Source: Ectobius pallidus (taxonomy: Eukaryota; Arthropoda; Insecta; Blattodea; Ectobiidae). Taken from it: DNA of 64,000 nucleotides. Below are positions 42,891 through 56,245 of this stretch, one piece after another. The stretch covers positions 151,433,265-151,497,264 of the forward strand of contig CAXKWD010000005.1 of assembly GCA_964059195.1 (NCBI GenBank), in the 5' to 3' direction. Each line of letters starts with the position of its first letter. Within the stretch, counting starts at the first letter, position 1. The translations under genes were made by a program, and so were the position numbers. Below the pieces are notes generated by a model that worked only from the letters and a program-made list of their open reading frames with translations, ran no database searches and was not told the origin of the DNA.

Positions 42891-45230
42891 ACAAAAAATA
42901 ATCATTTAATTATTCCTTTTCCGATTTTTTTGTTTTGTTTGTTTAAATTCAATGCACCCTGACAGTTCAGTTAATAGGCCCAATAAGCTTCAAATTCCTA
43001 AACTTACTCCTGAAAATTTCAAAGGTTGTAGAAAAATAAACACTTATATAAAAATACGTCAATTCCAGAAACAAAAATTGTTCGACCATACTATAAATAC
43101 GGTAATTCCTTTTCAATGCTAGATGTTTTGATCACTGGTAAACCAACCTTTTGGTAAGATACAGAATAATTACATGGGATTAATTGCTGCTATTGGGAAT
43201 AAAATCAGATAAACTCATACAACAAAGTGTCAGAAGGAGTTAATAGACCAAATTTAATAAACTATTAAGTTTTAGACCATGGTTTCTTGAGAAAGTTTGA
43301 TAAGCATAAATATGAAGGAATATGTGGGTTAACTAAAATATTAACAGAAGAACTTCAAAGCAAATTCCTCACGTCTACAATAGGCCCATTCCTTTATTTT
43401 CGTCAAAACATCTGAAACCGTAGAAATATGCAGGGAAATCTTTAAAAAAAAAAAAAGTATATTTTGGAGGAGAAACATTTTAAAGATTTGAACTTTTTTT
43501 GAATTTTCCCATCGGTTATAATCTGAAATCCATATTTTTGCCAAATTTTAAGTTCTTGCTCATCTGGAAGTGATCAGACTGACGTAGAACTGAATGACGT
43601 CATGGCTATCCACTCAGTTTTTTTCATACTTACGAGGCAGCTACTAGAAACACCAAATTTTGCACATTTATGGCTGTCGTATGTGCCAATATTCCCAAAT
43701 TTTAAGATTTTATCTGTTCTATGTGTGTAAAAAAATACATATTGTGAGGAACATATACAAAATTTACTTATAATAAAAAAATCTAACTCAATCTAAGGTA
43801 TAACCGATGGAGACACGACAAAAACCATAGGGCAAAACTAGCAGATCTCTCAAAATCCGTTACTGAAGCTGCCATCGGTTTTCGATAAGATTTGCCGTTT
43901 AGCTACTATAAGCCTCCAGTAAGGTCTACAGAGAACTTAAAGTTGCGTACGCCATGACACATTTTCAGACAGCCAACAAAAAGCTAGATGTGACACAAAA
44001 AAATAGTGACATTTCTGAAATCAGTTTAATTAAAATCACTTATTAGATGCTTTGCATCAAAAATAATGCTGGGGAGTGTTGTCAATGCCCATTGCAACGT
44101 CCAAAGGCCTATATTAACAATGCAGACAATATTTTTCTAATAAGAAATGAATTTCATTCGATGAATTCAGAGTAACATTTTTAGATATTAGGCCCTTAAC
44201 TGGGCGTTAATCCGATACCGGCCAACCGATTTGGTCCAAAATCAAAAGACTTCGTTCCATGGACGTTATACGTGCGTATACCAAGTTTCATGAAAATCTG
44301 ATAAAGCGTATTCGAGTTACCACGCGAAAAGACAGACGGACATCCCGTTCACCATACAATCTCAGACCATTCCGGCACTTAATAATTGATCTGATGGCTA
44401 CGTTCCATATTATTAAAGGGTCTCCTGGCCAAATTAACTTTCACAACTTTATTTTTTTTATATTAATTCGGTATTTATTGTATCAAGAAAATTACAAGAG
44501 TCTACTGGAATCGACGCTTGTCATTTTTATAAGTAGACATCTTAAAACATAACAACACTTTTTGATTGAAGGTATGTGTAGACATAAGTTGTAGATGGCG
44601 CTGCTAAATACATATAAACTGATTTCCTTCTAAAAAAAAAACAAGAGAAACAAGAGAGAAAAAAAAGACAATTTTCTATCAGACTCATCAAAATACGTTT
44701 CTTCTCTGTTATCCCTCTAGGCTCTGTTCGTAAGTACCTTAACATTTCGCATCGTACCACCATTATTGAAATGTGCTGCACCAGCCTAGAGGCCTTTTGA
44801 AAATCCGCCTTTGTAATATTTAACTATAAGCTAATCTATACGATGGAATATAACTGCAACGGAGTGAATAGGATACTTGCGTATCTTGAACTGATCATGC
44901 ATAAGAAATTCCTTTTGCTAATATAAAACGGGGAGGAATTCCACCCTTTTCTTCCATTTGACGGATCTATGAAGATAATATGGGTTTAAAAGCTTCGATG
45001 CAATTTGTAAATTCCGTTATAAGAATCTTCTTTCCCTGGAGCAATACACTGAGAGCGTTTAAGTGCTTTTTGGGGATTTTAAAGAAACCGAAATAAGAAA
45101 AGAAATGAATCGTTCAAGCCCTAAAGTGGCTGCGTTTTAATTCTCATGAACGTGTCATGAGAAAAGCTGCAGTAAAGTATATTATAATAACTTCTAATTA
45201 ATCAATATTCACAACACTAAGGAAATATAA
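42891..45230. other. Gene-free stretch
   Basis: Repeat-like wording around 44214-44370 (CCAACCGATTTGGTCCAAAAT, then a block with AGTTTCATGAAAATCTGAT and AAAAGACAGACGGACA) resembles widespread insect repeats. No gene is supported. Confidence 0.5.
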
Positions 45231-45233
45231 ATA

Positions 45234-45948
45234 CAGAGTGCTTCAGAAAAATGTATACACACTTTGAAGTGTCATATAAAATCTATTTTCCATTCTACAA
45301 GGTTAAATTTCTGTAAATGGAAAGCTTGAAGTCCAATTTGAAAAATAAATGACTTTCTGATGAAAGTGTGATTAATGTTAAAATGTTCAGATGTTCAAAA
45401 CAGTGGCCTTCAGCATCAATACATTTCTGAGTACCAGTTACCACTGATTCCGTACATCGTACCAAAGTGCCCAGAGGGATTTCTGTGCACACCGCTTGAA
45501 TCTCATTCCAAAGTGTGTCTAGGTTACGTGTTTACATTTGTACACATCTTTTACTGTGCCCCATAAGAAGAAATCCAGGGGCGTAAGGTCTGGAGAGCGT
45601 ACAGTAAACTCGATTAGCCCCCTGCGTCCTATCCACTGCCTTGGCAAATTTCGGTCCAGGTAAGTTATGCTCGTACGTCCCTATGATAGTGCGGCGAGGC
45701 GCCATCTTGTTGGTAATAAAACCGTATAATACACGAATGGCAGGGAATATGGAATGAGCAACCATTGTTTGATACTTTTCATTGTTGGATGATTATGGCA
45801 CGTTTGTTGGACGATTGTTGAATCTGTTCTGCTGCCATCTGTTGAAGAAATATAACATTACTTTCTCCCAGAAATTTAACCTTGTAGAACGGGAAATAAA
45901 TTTTCTATAACAGTTCAAAGTGTGTATACATTTTTCTGAAGCACTCTG
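45234..45948 (-). mobile_element. Mariner-superfamily element with long inverted ends and transposase remnant
   Basis: The ends are inverted copies about 80 bases long, starting CAGAGTGCTTCAGAAAAATG and continuing to GGTTAAATTTCTG. Inside, the minus strand encodes a remnant reading WIGRRGLIEF, then VRSPDLTPLDFFLWG (about 45660-45575), the signature around the second and third catalytic Asp of a mariner-like DDE transposase. Stops and frame changes surround it. Only the C-terminal part is present, so the copy is dead or a derivative. TA precedes the left end; the right flank is not a clean TA. Confidence 0.85.
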
Positions 45949-46504
45949 GGATACATTTATATTCTAATATTTAAACGGAATCGAATAAAACCTACATTTT
46001 AACACCTATTATGATATCTTTCATACCAGGCTCTCTTAGTGCATACTTTACCCAATAAAGATCGACTAAGTACTGTACTTATAACCTTGCGGTTGTATGC
46101 AATGTTGAGAGGCAATTAGGATGACTTTTAAAAATTATTTTTTGAATTTTTGACGAGATTTGCGTGTATTGAGACTCTCTTGAGTCCGAAAATATAATAT
46201 AGCACGTAAAACGAAGACTTTCCTTCACTGTCTCTTTCCAGAATAAAACATGACGTGTTTAAAAACGATTCAAGTATTTTAATCAACGATCAACTTTTTT
46301 CTTTTTAAATGAACAGACTCAATTATGACTTCTGTTTTTTGGGGTAATCTTTAGAAGACGGTTTAATTTTGATAATCATGTATTTTTTTTCATTTTTAGT
46401 TTAATACCCTTTTCAAAATATTCATTTTCAGTATCCGCCATTATTGTTTATATTAATTATATTTTCTCCCATCTTAAAATAAAAAAAATCTTAAAAAATG
46501 GAAA
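45949..46504. other. Gene-free stretch
   Basis: No gene recognised; T-rich. Confidence 0.5.
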
Positions 46505-46600
46505 ATGGAGCAATAGAACAGATGCGCCGAAAAGTTGTTGGGACCGGAGTATGACCTATGTTTGAGGGCTCCATGGGCGATGGAGATTCAAACTCAGCAG
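46505..46600 (-). repeat. Dispersed repeat, unknown family, copy B
   Basis: Reverse complement of 38325-38432 with moderate divergence (GAGCAATAGAACA, GCGCCGAAAAGTTGTTGGG, TATG.CCTATG, GAGGGCTCC). Confidence 0.65.
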
Positions 46601-47479
46601 ATCTCTTGTCACCGAAAGCCCGCGATCTGGCAAGAAACCACCATACAACTTGACTCTTCGTAGAAAAGAATGTTCGATGAATATGAACAACAGCATTTGA
46701 GAACCAAGGAAAACGAAACAGCCCGTTCTGATCATACTCTCGATAAGATGATCATTGAACTCAAGATGGCTTTATCAGATCCATGAGACAAACGCGTCAG
46801 CGTGACATCGAGTAATTTGTTCCGTCACGTTGAAGTTTAGGATGCATCAGCATGTTAACTAAGGGATTAAGAAAACGTTTAATGCACGAGATAAATATAA
46901 TATAAAATTTTCATTTTTGAAATTAGTAGCTTATAGTAACTGATAATCGTCCTAGAGGTCTGTGTATCAAAATTCAGTCATATTATTTTCAGAACTACTA
47001 CATCTTTCCTGTTTTGACATAGTGGTGCCGGATTTCACGTTGAATTGATGTCGTGGTTGCTTAAAATCACTTCCAGATCTCTCCTCTAGGAGATATAACT
47101 TAGGCAATCGTGGAAAAGATGCATAGTCCACCACAAAACTTTATGTAAGTTTATATGTTGCAAAATACTGCATATGTCTGTCAAAATTAATTCTCTCGGA
47201 TTTTAGGCCTTTTTAAAATATAAAATAAATTAGCTCTTAAAATCAAATAGGCCTATATTGTTAAAAAAAATTAATGCACATCTTTATATAGCAGATTATT
47301 TTAGTTTAAAAATAAGCCTCAGTCTATTTTATTAGTTCTTTACACTTACATAGCCTATTTATATTACAAACATACATGCCAATTCAACATACTTGGCTTA
47401 TTCGATGTTTATTTTATTAATGTGCACATATTACATTTATGCGACTTTTGATGAATATATCATTTAAATCATCTAAAAA
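46601..47479. other. Gene-free stretch
   Basis: No gene. A TAGGCCTA-like palindrome occurs near 47247. Confidence 0.5.
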
Positions 47480-48040
47480 AATATTTTTTAAACTCGAGGC
47501 TTCCCCAAAATATAGGATTTCGTTCAAAAAAGTAAAAATGTCGCAGTAAAAACGAAAATTTCGTAAATACACAACATTTCGTGCTTTTATGCGAATGTAA
47601 AAGTAAAGTGTTCCCTACACAAGCCGCGGAGGTCCTGATGTTTCCAGGAGTATGAGGCTCCCAGATTTTTAGACATTCGGAACTTGAAGCTGGTAAGATT
47701 GTGCCTTACGCTCAGGCCGCATTTACCCCCAGAATTGCTCCTGATACTAATTTCTTTTGGAGGCTGAGTTGACTCCAGGGTGATAGTGCTACCAGAAGGA
47801 TTAGGCCGGTTAAAAATTTTCAACGACCTCATCGGGGATAGAACCCACGTCTTTCCGGCTTGTAGCCCAGTACCTCAACCACTACGCCATGGCGTCCTTT
47901 TTTACGTGAATGTAACAAGACAATATTTCGGCCTGGATGTGTTTGAAAAATAACTTTAACAATGGTAGTAACCATAATCCGTGAATCCATCACTCTCGAA
48001 AACTAAGTTTCCCTATTAAATGCAATAGATCTCTAGTATT
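47480..48040. repeat. Relative of the 31041 tandem unit, interrupted by a SINE
   Basis: TAGGATTTCGTTCAAAAAAGTAAAAATG, ACGAAAATTTCGTAAATACACAA and, after the SINE, GAATGTAACAAGACAATATTTCGGCC and CCATCACTCTCG parallel the 31080-31520 sequence. The inserted segment is 47606-47895. Confidence 0.6.
47606..47897 (-). mobile_element. tRNA-derived SINE, family 4, full copy (minus)
   Basis: On the minus strand the head begins GGACGCCATGGCGTAGTGGTTGAGG (A box) and has ACGTGGGTTCTATCCCCG (B box). A Leu/Ser-type head is likely. The body matches the copy at 12711-12914. The head is intact, unlike the other copy. Confidence 0.78.
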
Positions 48041-49457
48041 ACTTTCAATAATATTGCGGTTTAATTCTTTGTGAATGCCGGCAGAGTGATTTATCAGAAG
48101 CTCGATCGATATCTTGATCTGCAAAACCGAACTTGGCAGTAAACCCGCGAACTAACATTGATGTAATATGTTGTACCCTAAAGTGGAACGAAACCTGAAG
48201 CAGGCCGACTTCCGTCTTCAGCAGCCATCCACTAATGTCTTGCATCTTATCGACTGGCTACATCTCTTCACACTTCGAAGAATTCTAACACAGGGACTCC
48301 GTATCTTGAAACAAGACGGAAGACAGTTTAAAACTTCCTATGACCTACATATGTATTCAAGATATTACTACTCTTGTATACAACATATGAGGTGGTCAAA
48401 TTGTGATACGTCTTGATTTTATCGGGCCTGCGGCAGGCTCGACAAAAACTGACTGGAAGATTTATTAAACAGGCTGAGCTTTGTTAATGTATGCAGCACG
48501 TGTAACAGTCTTTAACGACCTATTTCATTTCATTGCCTCCTGTTTTGTAATTTATATGCAAAGCAATGCCCCATTTGTTTACTTTACGTTTTCTTCTTCT
48601 TACGTCTGCTCGTAATTCTTGAAGTTTATTAATTTATGGGCCTACTAATCATTAAAAATGCACACTGCCTTTCCCAGTTGTTTCATTCATTCTTGAAGAG
48701 TTTGTCGACACCAGGGTGAACAGATTGTAAAACAAAACAGCCGGGACACCTTACCGAACAATTATTCAATATTAAAACTTTTTCAGTGTGCTTATTTTGG
48801 CACGCTTCACTCAAGTTGTTACAAGTACAAAAATAATACAGCACTGGAAATCGAATGTGGATATTAATTGCTCAAAGTAAGGTCATTAATCTTTTTTTGG
48901 TACTTTTCAGTACTATTAATTTAGGAGCTTCTGATTTTTCTTTCCTTAGTTTCTCTTATTTAAATAATCAGTCGCCAGGAATTTTATTAAGGGGGAAAAC
49001 TCAAACATAATTCCAAACAAAACGATTCTTACTTATTAGCCTAAACTATACAGCAGCCTAAATTATTAAGAGTTAATGTACTATTATGAGCAACAATAGT
49101 GATATTACGACAGTAAATTAAACAACTATAGGCTACTGAGAGTTAAATCCTCAACAGGTTAATTAAAATGCAAGTGATAATTTATGAGGCGGGTTTTTTT
49201 TATTATTATCAATTCAAAATAAATTTTAAATGCATTGATATTCCCTATCCCCAGTTTTGAATGCCAGATGAATTCGACGAGATTGCAAAGTTTTTAAATT
49301 AAGAGATTATGTTCTTCTGAGCTACAAGCCTTGATGAAAGATTATTAGGCTATAAATACAACGATGCAGTTACATTTTAATTGTATTCTTGCTAAACGCA
49401 TAAAATATGTATACTTTTTATTCTCCCAGCAACAACTGCAGGTTGACAAAGACAAAG
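48041..49457. other. Gene-free stretch
   Basis: A minus-strand open frame at 48045-48245 has a protein-like composition but no recognised domain. It sits just after a repeat relative, like the frame at 31579. Confidence 0.4.
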
Positions 49458-49668
49458 TCGGCCTGGGTGGCGCAGTTAGTATCGCGAAGGCTTTCTGTGC
49501 CCAAGGTTGCGGGTTCGTTCCCGGCCCAGGTCGATGGCATTTATGTGTGCATAAATGTGACAGGCCCATTAAAAGAACTCCTGTGGGACAAAATTCCGGC
49601 ACACTGGCGACGGTCACAAGCCTAAGTTGCAATACATCCCCGTCGTTAAATAACCATACACCAAGCAA
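49458..49668 (+). mobile_element. tRNA-derived SINE, family 1, copy B
   Basis: The head is GGCCTGGGTGGCGCAGTTAG and GGTTGCGGGTTCGTTCCCGG; the body is TGTGACAGGCCCATTAAAAG, TTCCGGCACACTGGCGACGG and CATCCCCGTCGTTAAATAA. It is flanked by perfect 15-bp duplications TTGACAAAGACAAAG (49443-49457 and 49669-49683). The open frames in it are by-products. Confidence 0.93.
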
Positions 49669-49683
49669 TTGACAAAGACAAAG

Positions 49684-51324
49684 AGTAGGCCTATCAAAAA
49701 GTTAATGAGTCCATAAGGCATTCCAGAGGAGAGCATCTGCATCTAAACATTTTCTTTTACGCTTCTTCATTGTAAATCAGTTGCGGCTGATGGATTAAAA
49801 GGAGTGTGTGCTGCAAATACTATTTCATAGGCCTAAATTTAAAATAAATAAAATATTTTAAGCCTACTTAAATAATAAAGAAGGCATAAATATTATTTAT
49901 ATGACAATGTTGACCTAAATATCATACGTCTTAAATATCCACCGCGCGAAACATCAGCTGTAACTTTATAGATATGACACTACTGCATTTATACTCACAT
50001 AAATGCAATCTAACCGAGTCAAGGATCAAACCACGAACTATACAAAGATCTTGATCCTTCTCAGATCATTGCCATTAGAATGAATATTTAACAGGGCAGG
50101 AACAATGTGGACTACGGACACAAAGGATGAACTCAAGTTATGGGGTACACAACATCATGTCTGAAGAGATTGCCTTACATTATGATGGTACAGAACTCAA
50201 GGCGGAAACCAAGCTCTTAAGCTTAATAGAAATACAAAGGTGCTTCCTAACTCTCAACTATGATTCACAAGCAAATGAAAATCAATTACCACAGGACATT
50301 AATCCTTCACTTCACGGGTATCATTCAGAATACGACTATTATTTCTGTTGGGAAGGTAGCCTACATCTTTGGGGTAAGCCAACGCATTATTCTGTTTGTT
50401 ATAATTTTTAATTTTATTTTATTTTCGAATAAAAATTTAGGACATCGTACAAACAGATATCATTCAAAATTTAGAGCTATATTTGAAGAAATTGCTCATT
50501 TTTCTTTTGTAATATATAGCATATCTCATCTCGAATTTCGTGAAAAATTCCTACCTATTATATTTCTGAGATCAACAAGGGAATTTCGACACCAACCTTA
50601 CCCTGTGGTAAGTATGTCACTTGTTTTCCGTTACTTGCAATAAAGTAGAACAAAATATGCAACGAGCCTATAATGACATTTATTAAGACATGGTAAGTTT
50701 TCAAATAAGTATCTAAATTGCCATTATAGGCAAGTTGCTTACGACCATAATTAAATGTTTAAAGTTTGAGATTTTAGATTCATTAAAAATCGGCTGACCA
50801 CGAGTATCAGCTGTTAGCAAGGTCTCGTATTTGTCTTCTGCGAGGGATGGCAGCTCATTGCGTACGGTCAAGTCGTTTTCTTGAAACAAATGGATTTTTT
50901 ACAAGACGAAACGAGTGACTTGAGCCCGAGAAACAATAATGCAAGACGAAATGAATTCAATTTAGTAGGCTATACTACTAAAATTAATACGAACAGAATA
51001 GATCTTTTTTAAATACAGGCTGTTTATTGTATGGTTTTATCTGGTGCTCTCAAGGTTTCAATATCGTTCCGTGTTCGATAATAATCGATACCACACCTGT
51101 GGTATAATGAAAATCTGTTTCGAAATGGACATTATGATACCGTTATGTCACATGTAATAAGCGTACTATAGTATGGTCGAACAAAAATAATTATTTAATT
51201 GTGTCCCTCTAGTGCAGATTAATTTCAACAAACTTCATTTCAAAAGATTCTGAATTGTTCAAGTTCTGTAATGTACGGTAGTTTGAGGTCTGCCTGTCCC
51301 CTTAAGGTTAGTGGGAATTTCTTA
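49684..51324. other. Gene-free stretch
   Basis: The overlapping open frames at 50127-50643 show no domain. No repeat recognised. Confidence 0.5.
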
Positions 51325-51326
51325 TA

Positions 51327-51843
51327 CAGGGTGTTAATGAATAACACCGAAATAATTTACCTGTGTATAGAGGGGACATAAACAAGCAACTTTAATTGCG
51401 AGATTTTTGCTCTATGTATTCAATTTTTCCTGTTACAGCATAAAATTTTCCAGGACATAGACGTCACTCACTTCTAACATTTGAAAAAATGCAAAACAAA
51501 TTAACTTCGTTGTTAACATTGGAGTTGTGAATTAAAAAAAAACAACATAGTGGCGGCCAGTCATGTGATTATTCTGTAAATTTTGCAGATTAAGGAAATA
51601 CTAAATTATGACATAGTTTTTTTTATGAATGATTAAGAATCAGGGTTTTGTCGATCACTGAGAAGGCACGCAGTCAATTTAATGATTATTTTAACCCTAT
51701 TTCGATTCATTATTGACTTATGAGCACCAAATTTTAATGACTTTAATGCTATGTAGCATACGCATTTTACGGCATAGAGCAAAAATCTCCTAATAAAAGT
51801 TGCTTGTCTATGTCGCCTCTATGCACAGGTAAAATATTTCGGT

Positions 51844-51882
<39 letters not shown>

Positions 51883-52315
51883 TTTTATTACAAATTAAAA
51901 AATACAAATTGATACAAAATTATTACAAATACAAATAATATACACACAATTTGCACAATTTGAAAAGAGTATTATTTGCCCCGCATGAGCATAGCTCGTG
52001 TTCGGGGTCAGTTCAGTCATACTAAAATTATATTTTGAAAATTATATAGAAATAACAAAAAACATACATATTATAGTTTTAGGTAAAAAATAAGAATAAA
52101 AATAAATAAGATTGCTTATATGAAATAAATGCATGAACAAAGATACGAAAAAATAAATTACAGTAACATAACAGAGTTACAAACAAATTACATAATGTTA
52201 AAAATTAAAAATTTACAGTTGAGAATGATTAACATAAAAAGTGGTAAAAGTACAATTACAAGTTAGATTTAATCAAATCGAGTACTCTTTTTTTAAACAA
52301 TTCATTAACACTCTG
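51327..52315. mobile_element. Mariner-type MITE, copy B, carrying a nested insertion
   Basis: The left end CAGGGTGTTAATGAATAACACC and the right end (reverse complement CAGAGTGTTAATGAATTG) match copy A at 4301-4829. TA flanks both sides (51325-51326 and 52316-52317). The right inverted repeat is split after CGGTGTT (51846) by about 450 bases and resumes at about 52300. Confidence 0.78.
51847..52299 (-). mobile_element. LINE or retroposon 3' end inserted in the MITE
   Basis: It starts with about 32 T (a poly-A tail on the minus strand), just after a minus-strand AATAAA-like motif. Further in, the minus strand has CCCCGAACACGAGC.ATGCTCATGCGGGG, a 3' hairpin. The rest is AT-rich, with no reverse transcriptase frame visible, so it is a strongly truncated copy. 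Confidence 0.65.
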
Positions 52316-52317
52316 TA

Positions 52318-55108
52318 TAAAGATAGCATTTCAATATAAAGATAACACAATGTGGGTAGGCATACAAACCAATTTGTAAAATAATCGAATTGGATCATAT
52401 TTGTGTATACAGTGCAGCCATTTAGAATTCTAATATACTGGGTGCAATATGGTGTGATACACCGCAATATTTATTAGGTACTCCACCCCTTACTACGAAA
52501 CTGGTTTAGCCTAACCGAACACATTTATATTTTGTGGCCAGGCATTATTTCTGTCATTTAGTGAACAGAATGCTTCGGGTGGAAAGAACTGCCAATTTGC
52601 AATCCTGTTCAATAAATCTTTCAATTTCAAAGCAGAGCAGTAAGAGCGTGAAATTGTGGTCATTACTAACATAATTCCTGTAATTGAACACTGAGTAACT
52701 CATTCTAAAACAATAATAGCCGAGCTCTGCAATCGCACTGGTTACAAATATCTAGTTTTTCATTATTTATAAATCATAACCATCAGGCAGTCTCGCTGGA
52801 GGCACAAAGGCAATCACTGCTCTTGCTCTGTGTCTTGTTCTGAGAAGCCATAAAGGGAAACTCCATTTTAGATTAAAATGAGTTCTAGGCTGGAGCGAAT
52901 CCAGATTGAAACGGGGCCGACATAAAGGAATATTTGCAATTACTAAGGCGTGTGGAGAGTATTTTTTAAATATTTTTATTTATTTATTTTTTATAATGAA
53001 GCTCAAAATGGTGGGTTTATAGATCCTCTGGGTGATTCCTCCAAACTTCTTAGCAGATTAAAACTCTGGGCAAGGAAAAAGAAATTTGTCGGTTTTACAT
53101 ATTACATAAAAATTGAAATCAGTAATCAAACAACAAACTTTTTACCTTTACTTTAAGTAAGTGATGATCCGAAATAGTTCACGAGAAAGCAATGATTAAT
53201 CTTTTATAATAATAATTAAAGAGAAGGAACTCGAACAACCGCTGTCTTGTGAGTTGACACAAGTCATCTAGAATATAAAATATAGGTTACTATTCCACTT
53301 GCATTTACAATTCTCAGGTACTCCAGGACGAGTACATAAATGCTTTTATTTTTTTGAATTTAATTTAATTTGAATGTTAATTTTATTAGGTAATTATTTT
53401 CGACGAATTAAAAAATCAAATCAATGGAAAAAGAAAAAGCAAGGGGGGTCCTACGGTTCTAGGAGCAATTTTTGGAATATAGATGGTCGACGCCGAGAGG
53501 TTCACAATGTACAGCCTGCGACTGTATCCACGATCAGTAGGTGCAGGCTGTAGTCTGCGAATGTAGATTGTTTTTCATTTTCAATGCTACCGAAGTGACC
53601 GAACGGTATTGGTACAACTATTCATTTTCCCATGATTTTTGCTATCAAAACTCTTAAGTTTTAGTCAACTAACAAATGAAGGCCAAAAAAAGTGACCGTC
53701 GCAGATGCAGCGGACGCAACGTCTACGGAGAAACTATCGGTACTATTCTGCTTATATTAAAAAAAAAAAAGTATTGTGAAAGGTTGTATACATCTTAACC
53801 TCTTGACTATCCGTTTAAATTAATATTTATCTAATTTATAAATGTACTTCATTAAGTTACATTAATAGAAATTCTAGCTTGAACTCACATTCACGCACAT
53901 ATGATACAAGAAGAAACCTAACAAATTATTTAATTAAATATAAACATTTCACATCTCCAGGTCTAAAACATTCTTAAGTTATGGTGCCAGATTATTCGAT
54001 TCCAATGTAAAAAATAGCCCTGAATTAATTATTCTGAACAATTACAAAATTAAGAAAAAAAGCACAAGGGACGTAGCGCCATGAAAAAAACTAAAGCTTA
54101 AATTGCTGTAGACTTTTATTCGATGTATTTATATCTGACGGTTCATGAATTTTAGGTATCCTCAGAATAAAATAATTTTGTCTCATTTTGATATTACCCA
54201 ATGTCTAATGTCTAAGGAAAATGAAACATTAAAATTCAATTTAGCCGCCCTGAGTATCGAAACCGGATTTCATTTTTGGTCCTATTTTAAAATGAAAACA
54301 GTTCATTTATGTAGGTGGTGAATATATTAACTTCATAAGGGCTGGATTTATTATCTGGCAACAAGGAATCACAAACTACAAACCGTGATAAGAGCCGACA
54401 GTGATTCAGAATTGGATGGCATTTCCACAGATAACAAGAGGAAGGACATGAACACAAATTCAGTCTTAGGAAGGCCTTAATTACACTATTATCTAACGTT
54501 TCTTGCGAGTACTACAGTTTTTCATGACTGTATTCACTTAGCACAGCGTATTTCCACCGGAATGCTTCGCGAAATCTTATTTTACATAAAGTTTTGTCGT
54601 AAACCTTCACTTATCATGGACGTAATAAATACAGCAAGCCACTGTTTCGTGAAAAGTCTACACTAAATATATTAGCATAAACATAGATTAATATTAGTTA
54701 TTATATCCTACATTACGTATTCCTGGGAATATTAATTATATTAGTAAAGTATTTCACAACTAGTAGGACTAAAGAAAAAAGTCTTAAAATGATGTAGCAT
54801 AGTCTTAACTCATCTAAAGTCAAGTGCCTGGCTAGTATTATCTCTCTCTTTTTTGTTTGTTTGCTGAATTGGGATTCTCCTGAACCTCCTCCAGCGACAA
54901 TAGGATAAAATCTATATAAATAAGTATCTTTTGAAGTGATTTGATGGGTCTTTTTGCATGAAAACATCTGATTATGATTCTGCAGAGGTATGCATGGATA
55001 ACAGAAAACGGGGTTTTTTGGTGACTTTCTTTTTTCCATTTGGATTATTTTATGCATGCATAGAAATGTTCTTCTAAAATATTTATATTTAGGCTAACTT
55101 TAGAAAGA
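52318..55108. other. Gene-free stretch
   Basis: No gene. At about 53500-53560 ACAGCCTGCGACTG..GTGCAGGCTGTAGTCTGCG forms a short stem-loop. Open frames at 52950-53156 and 54713-55057 have no domain. Confidence 0.45.
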
Positions 55109-55285
55109 GCCCTCCCCTTGTCCGAGTGGTTAGACCGCTTGCCTTCCACCACTGGTGCTTGAAGTCGAAATACAGTAAATCCACGTAGAAATTGTTTGAC
55201 AAAAACGGGTCAGGGCAGATTTCTCGAGATGTTCCTATCATAAAATGGTAGTTGATGAAATTACAATAAATAAATAAACACGATT
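55109..55285 (+). mobile_element. tRNA-derived SINE, family 3, copy B (diverged)
   Basis: CCTTGTCCGAGTGGTTAGACC is the head. Later GGTCAGGGCAGATTTCTCGAGATG corresponds to the GTGCAGGTTTTCTCGGGGTG body. The copy ends in a (AAATA)n-like tail. Confidence 0.7.
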
Positions 55286-56075
55286 TTTTGTTATTATAGA
55301 GGATATATAATTTTCTAGCCAGAATAATTAATTATTTAATTGAAAAACGTTGTGTATGAACAATATTTCAACAAAGCAAGTATTGATACCTGGAGTTGAT
55401 TTCTACATTTGTAACAATTACTCTATTTACATAACTTGTTCAGAGTAATAAAGTAGAATGATCAGAATCAGGATGTAAGCAAAATACCTGTTCGAACAGG
55501 ACGTTTACTGACAGTACCCGCCTCATTCATTATGAGTCACAATATTGGGTTTCTAGGTAAAGCATTTCGAAAGATATTTATACGATATTTACAAGGACTT
55601 TTAAGGCCCAGAATATTTGCTTCCGGGGTGCGCCAGTCACTTACCTAACACATATCTTACACCCAGATCTGAACCCGTGAAGAGGATTATTCACTACTGT
55701 AATATCCCCACCCCGGCCGGACCACCGGGTGACTGCGGTGCAGGGTTGGCAAGGTAATTTACTAGTTAATTTTTTTTTTTAAACGTATTATGGGAAAAGA
55801 GTAAATTTTTTTCGCAGTTGAATGCATTAAAATTACTTCAATATATTACATTACAAAGTTTAATGTTTTAGATATTTCATTATAAGTAATTATGTAATTA
55901 CGCCTATTTTCCAAAGATTGCTTATACAGTCGACTACTGACAGCTTGAAACACCCCGTTCCAGACTTCCTTTCTCCATACAAAAAATAAAAAATAAAAAA
56001 ATAAAAACCAGACCTGTGGAACAAGTCAGCAACGCTAAACAATAAACTACGCACCTTCCATACTCTAAAAGTATT
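55286..56075. other. Gene-free stretch
   Basis: No gene recognised. A GC-rich patch at about 55700-55750 is unexplained. Confidence 0.5.
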
Positions 56076-56245
56076 CCGATCGCTTTCTGCCCCTAGGACA
56101 TGGGATCGAATCTAGGTGGATCCATGTGGAGTACAAAATGGGGTAGGGGCAGGTTTTCTCGGGGTGCTTATGTTTCCCCTGCCACATATCATTCCACCTT
56201 TGCTCCATTTATCATAATATGACTATTTGCTTGCAATAGAGGAAT
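56076..56245 (+). mobile_element. tRNA-derived SINE, family 3, copy C (head-truncated)
   Basis: GGGATCGAATCTAGGTGGATCC, GGGGCAGGTTTTCTCGGGGTG and TTGCTCCATTTATCATA match the copy at 42694, but the A-box half of the head is missing. Confidence 0.75.
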
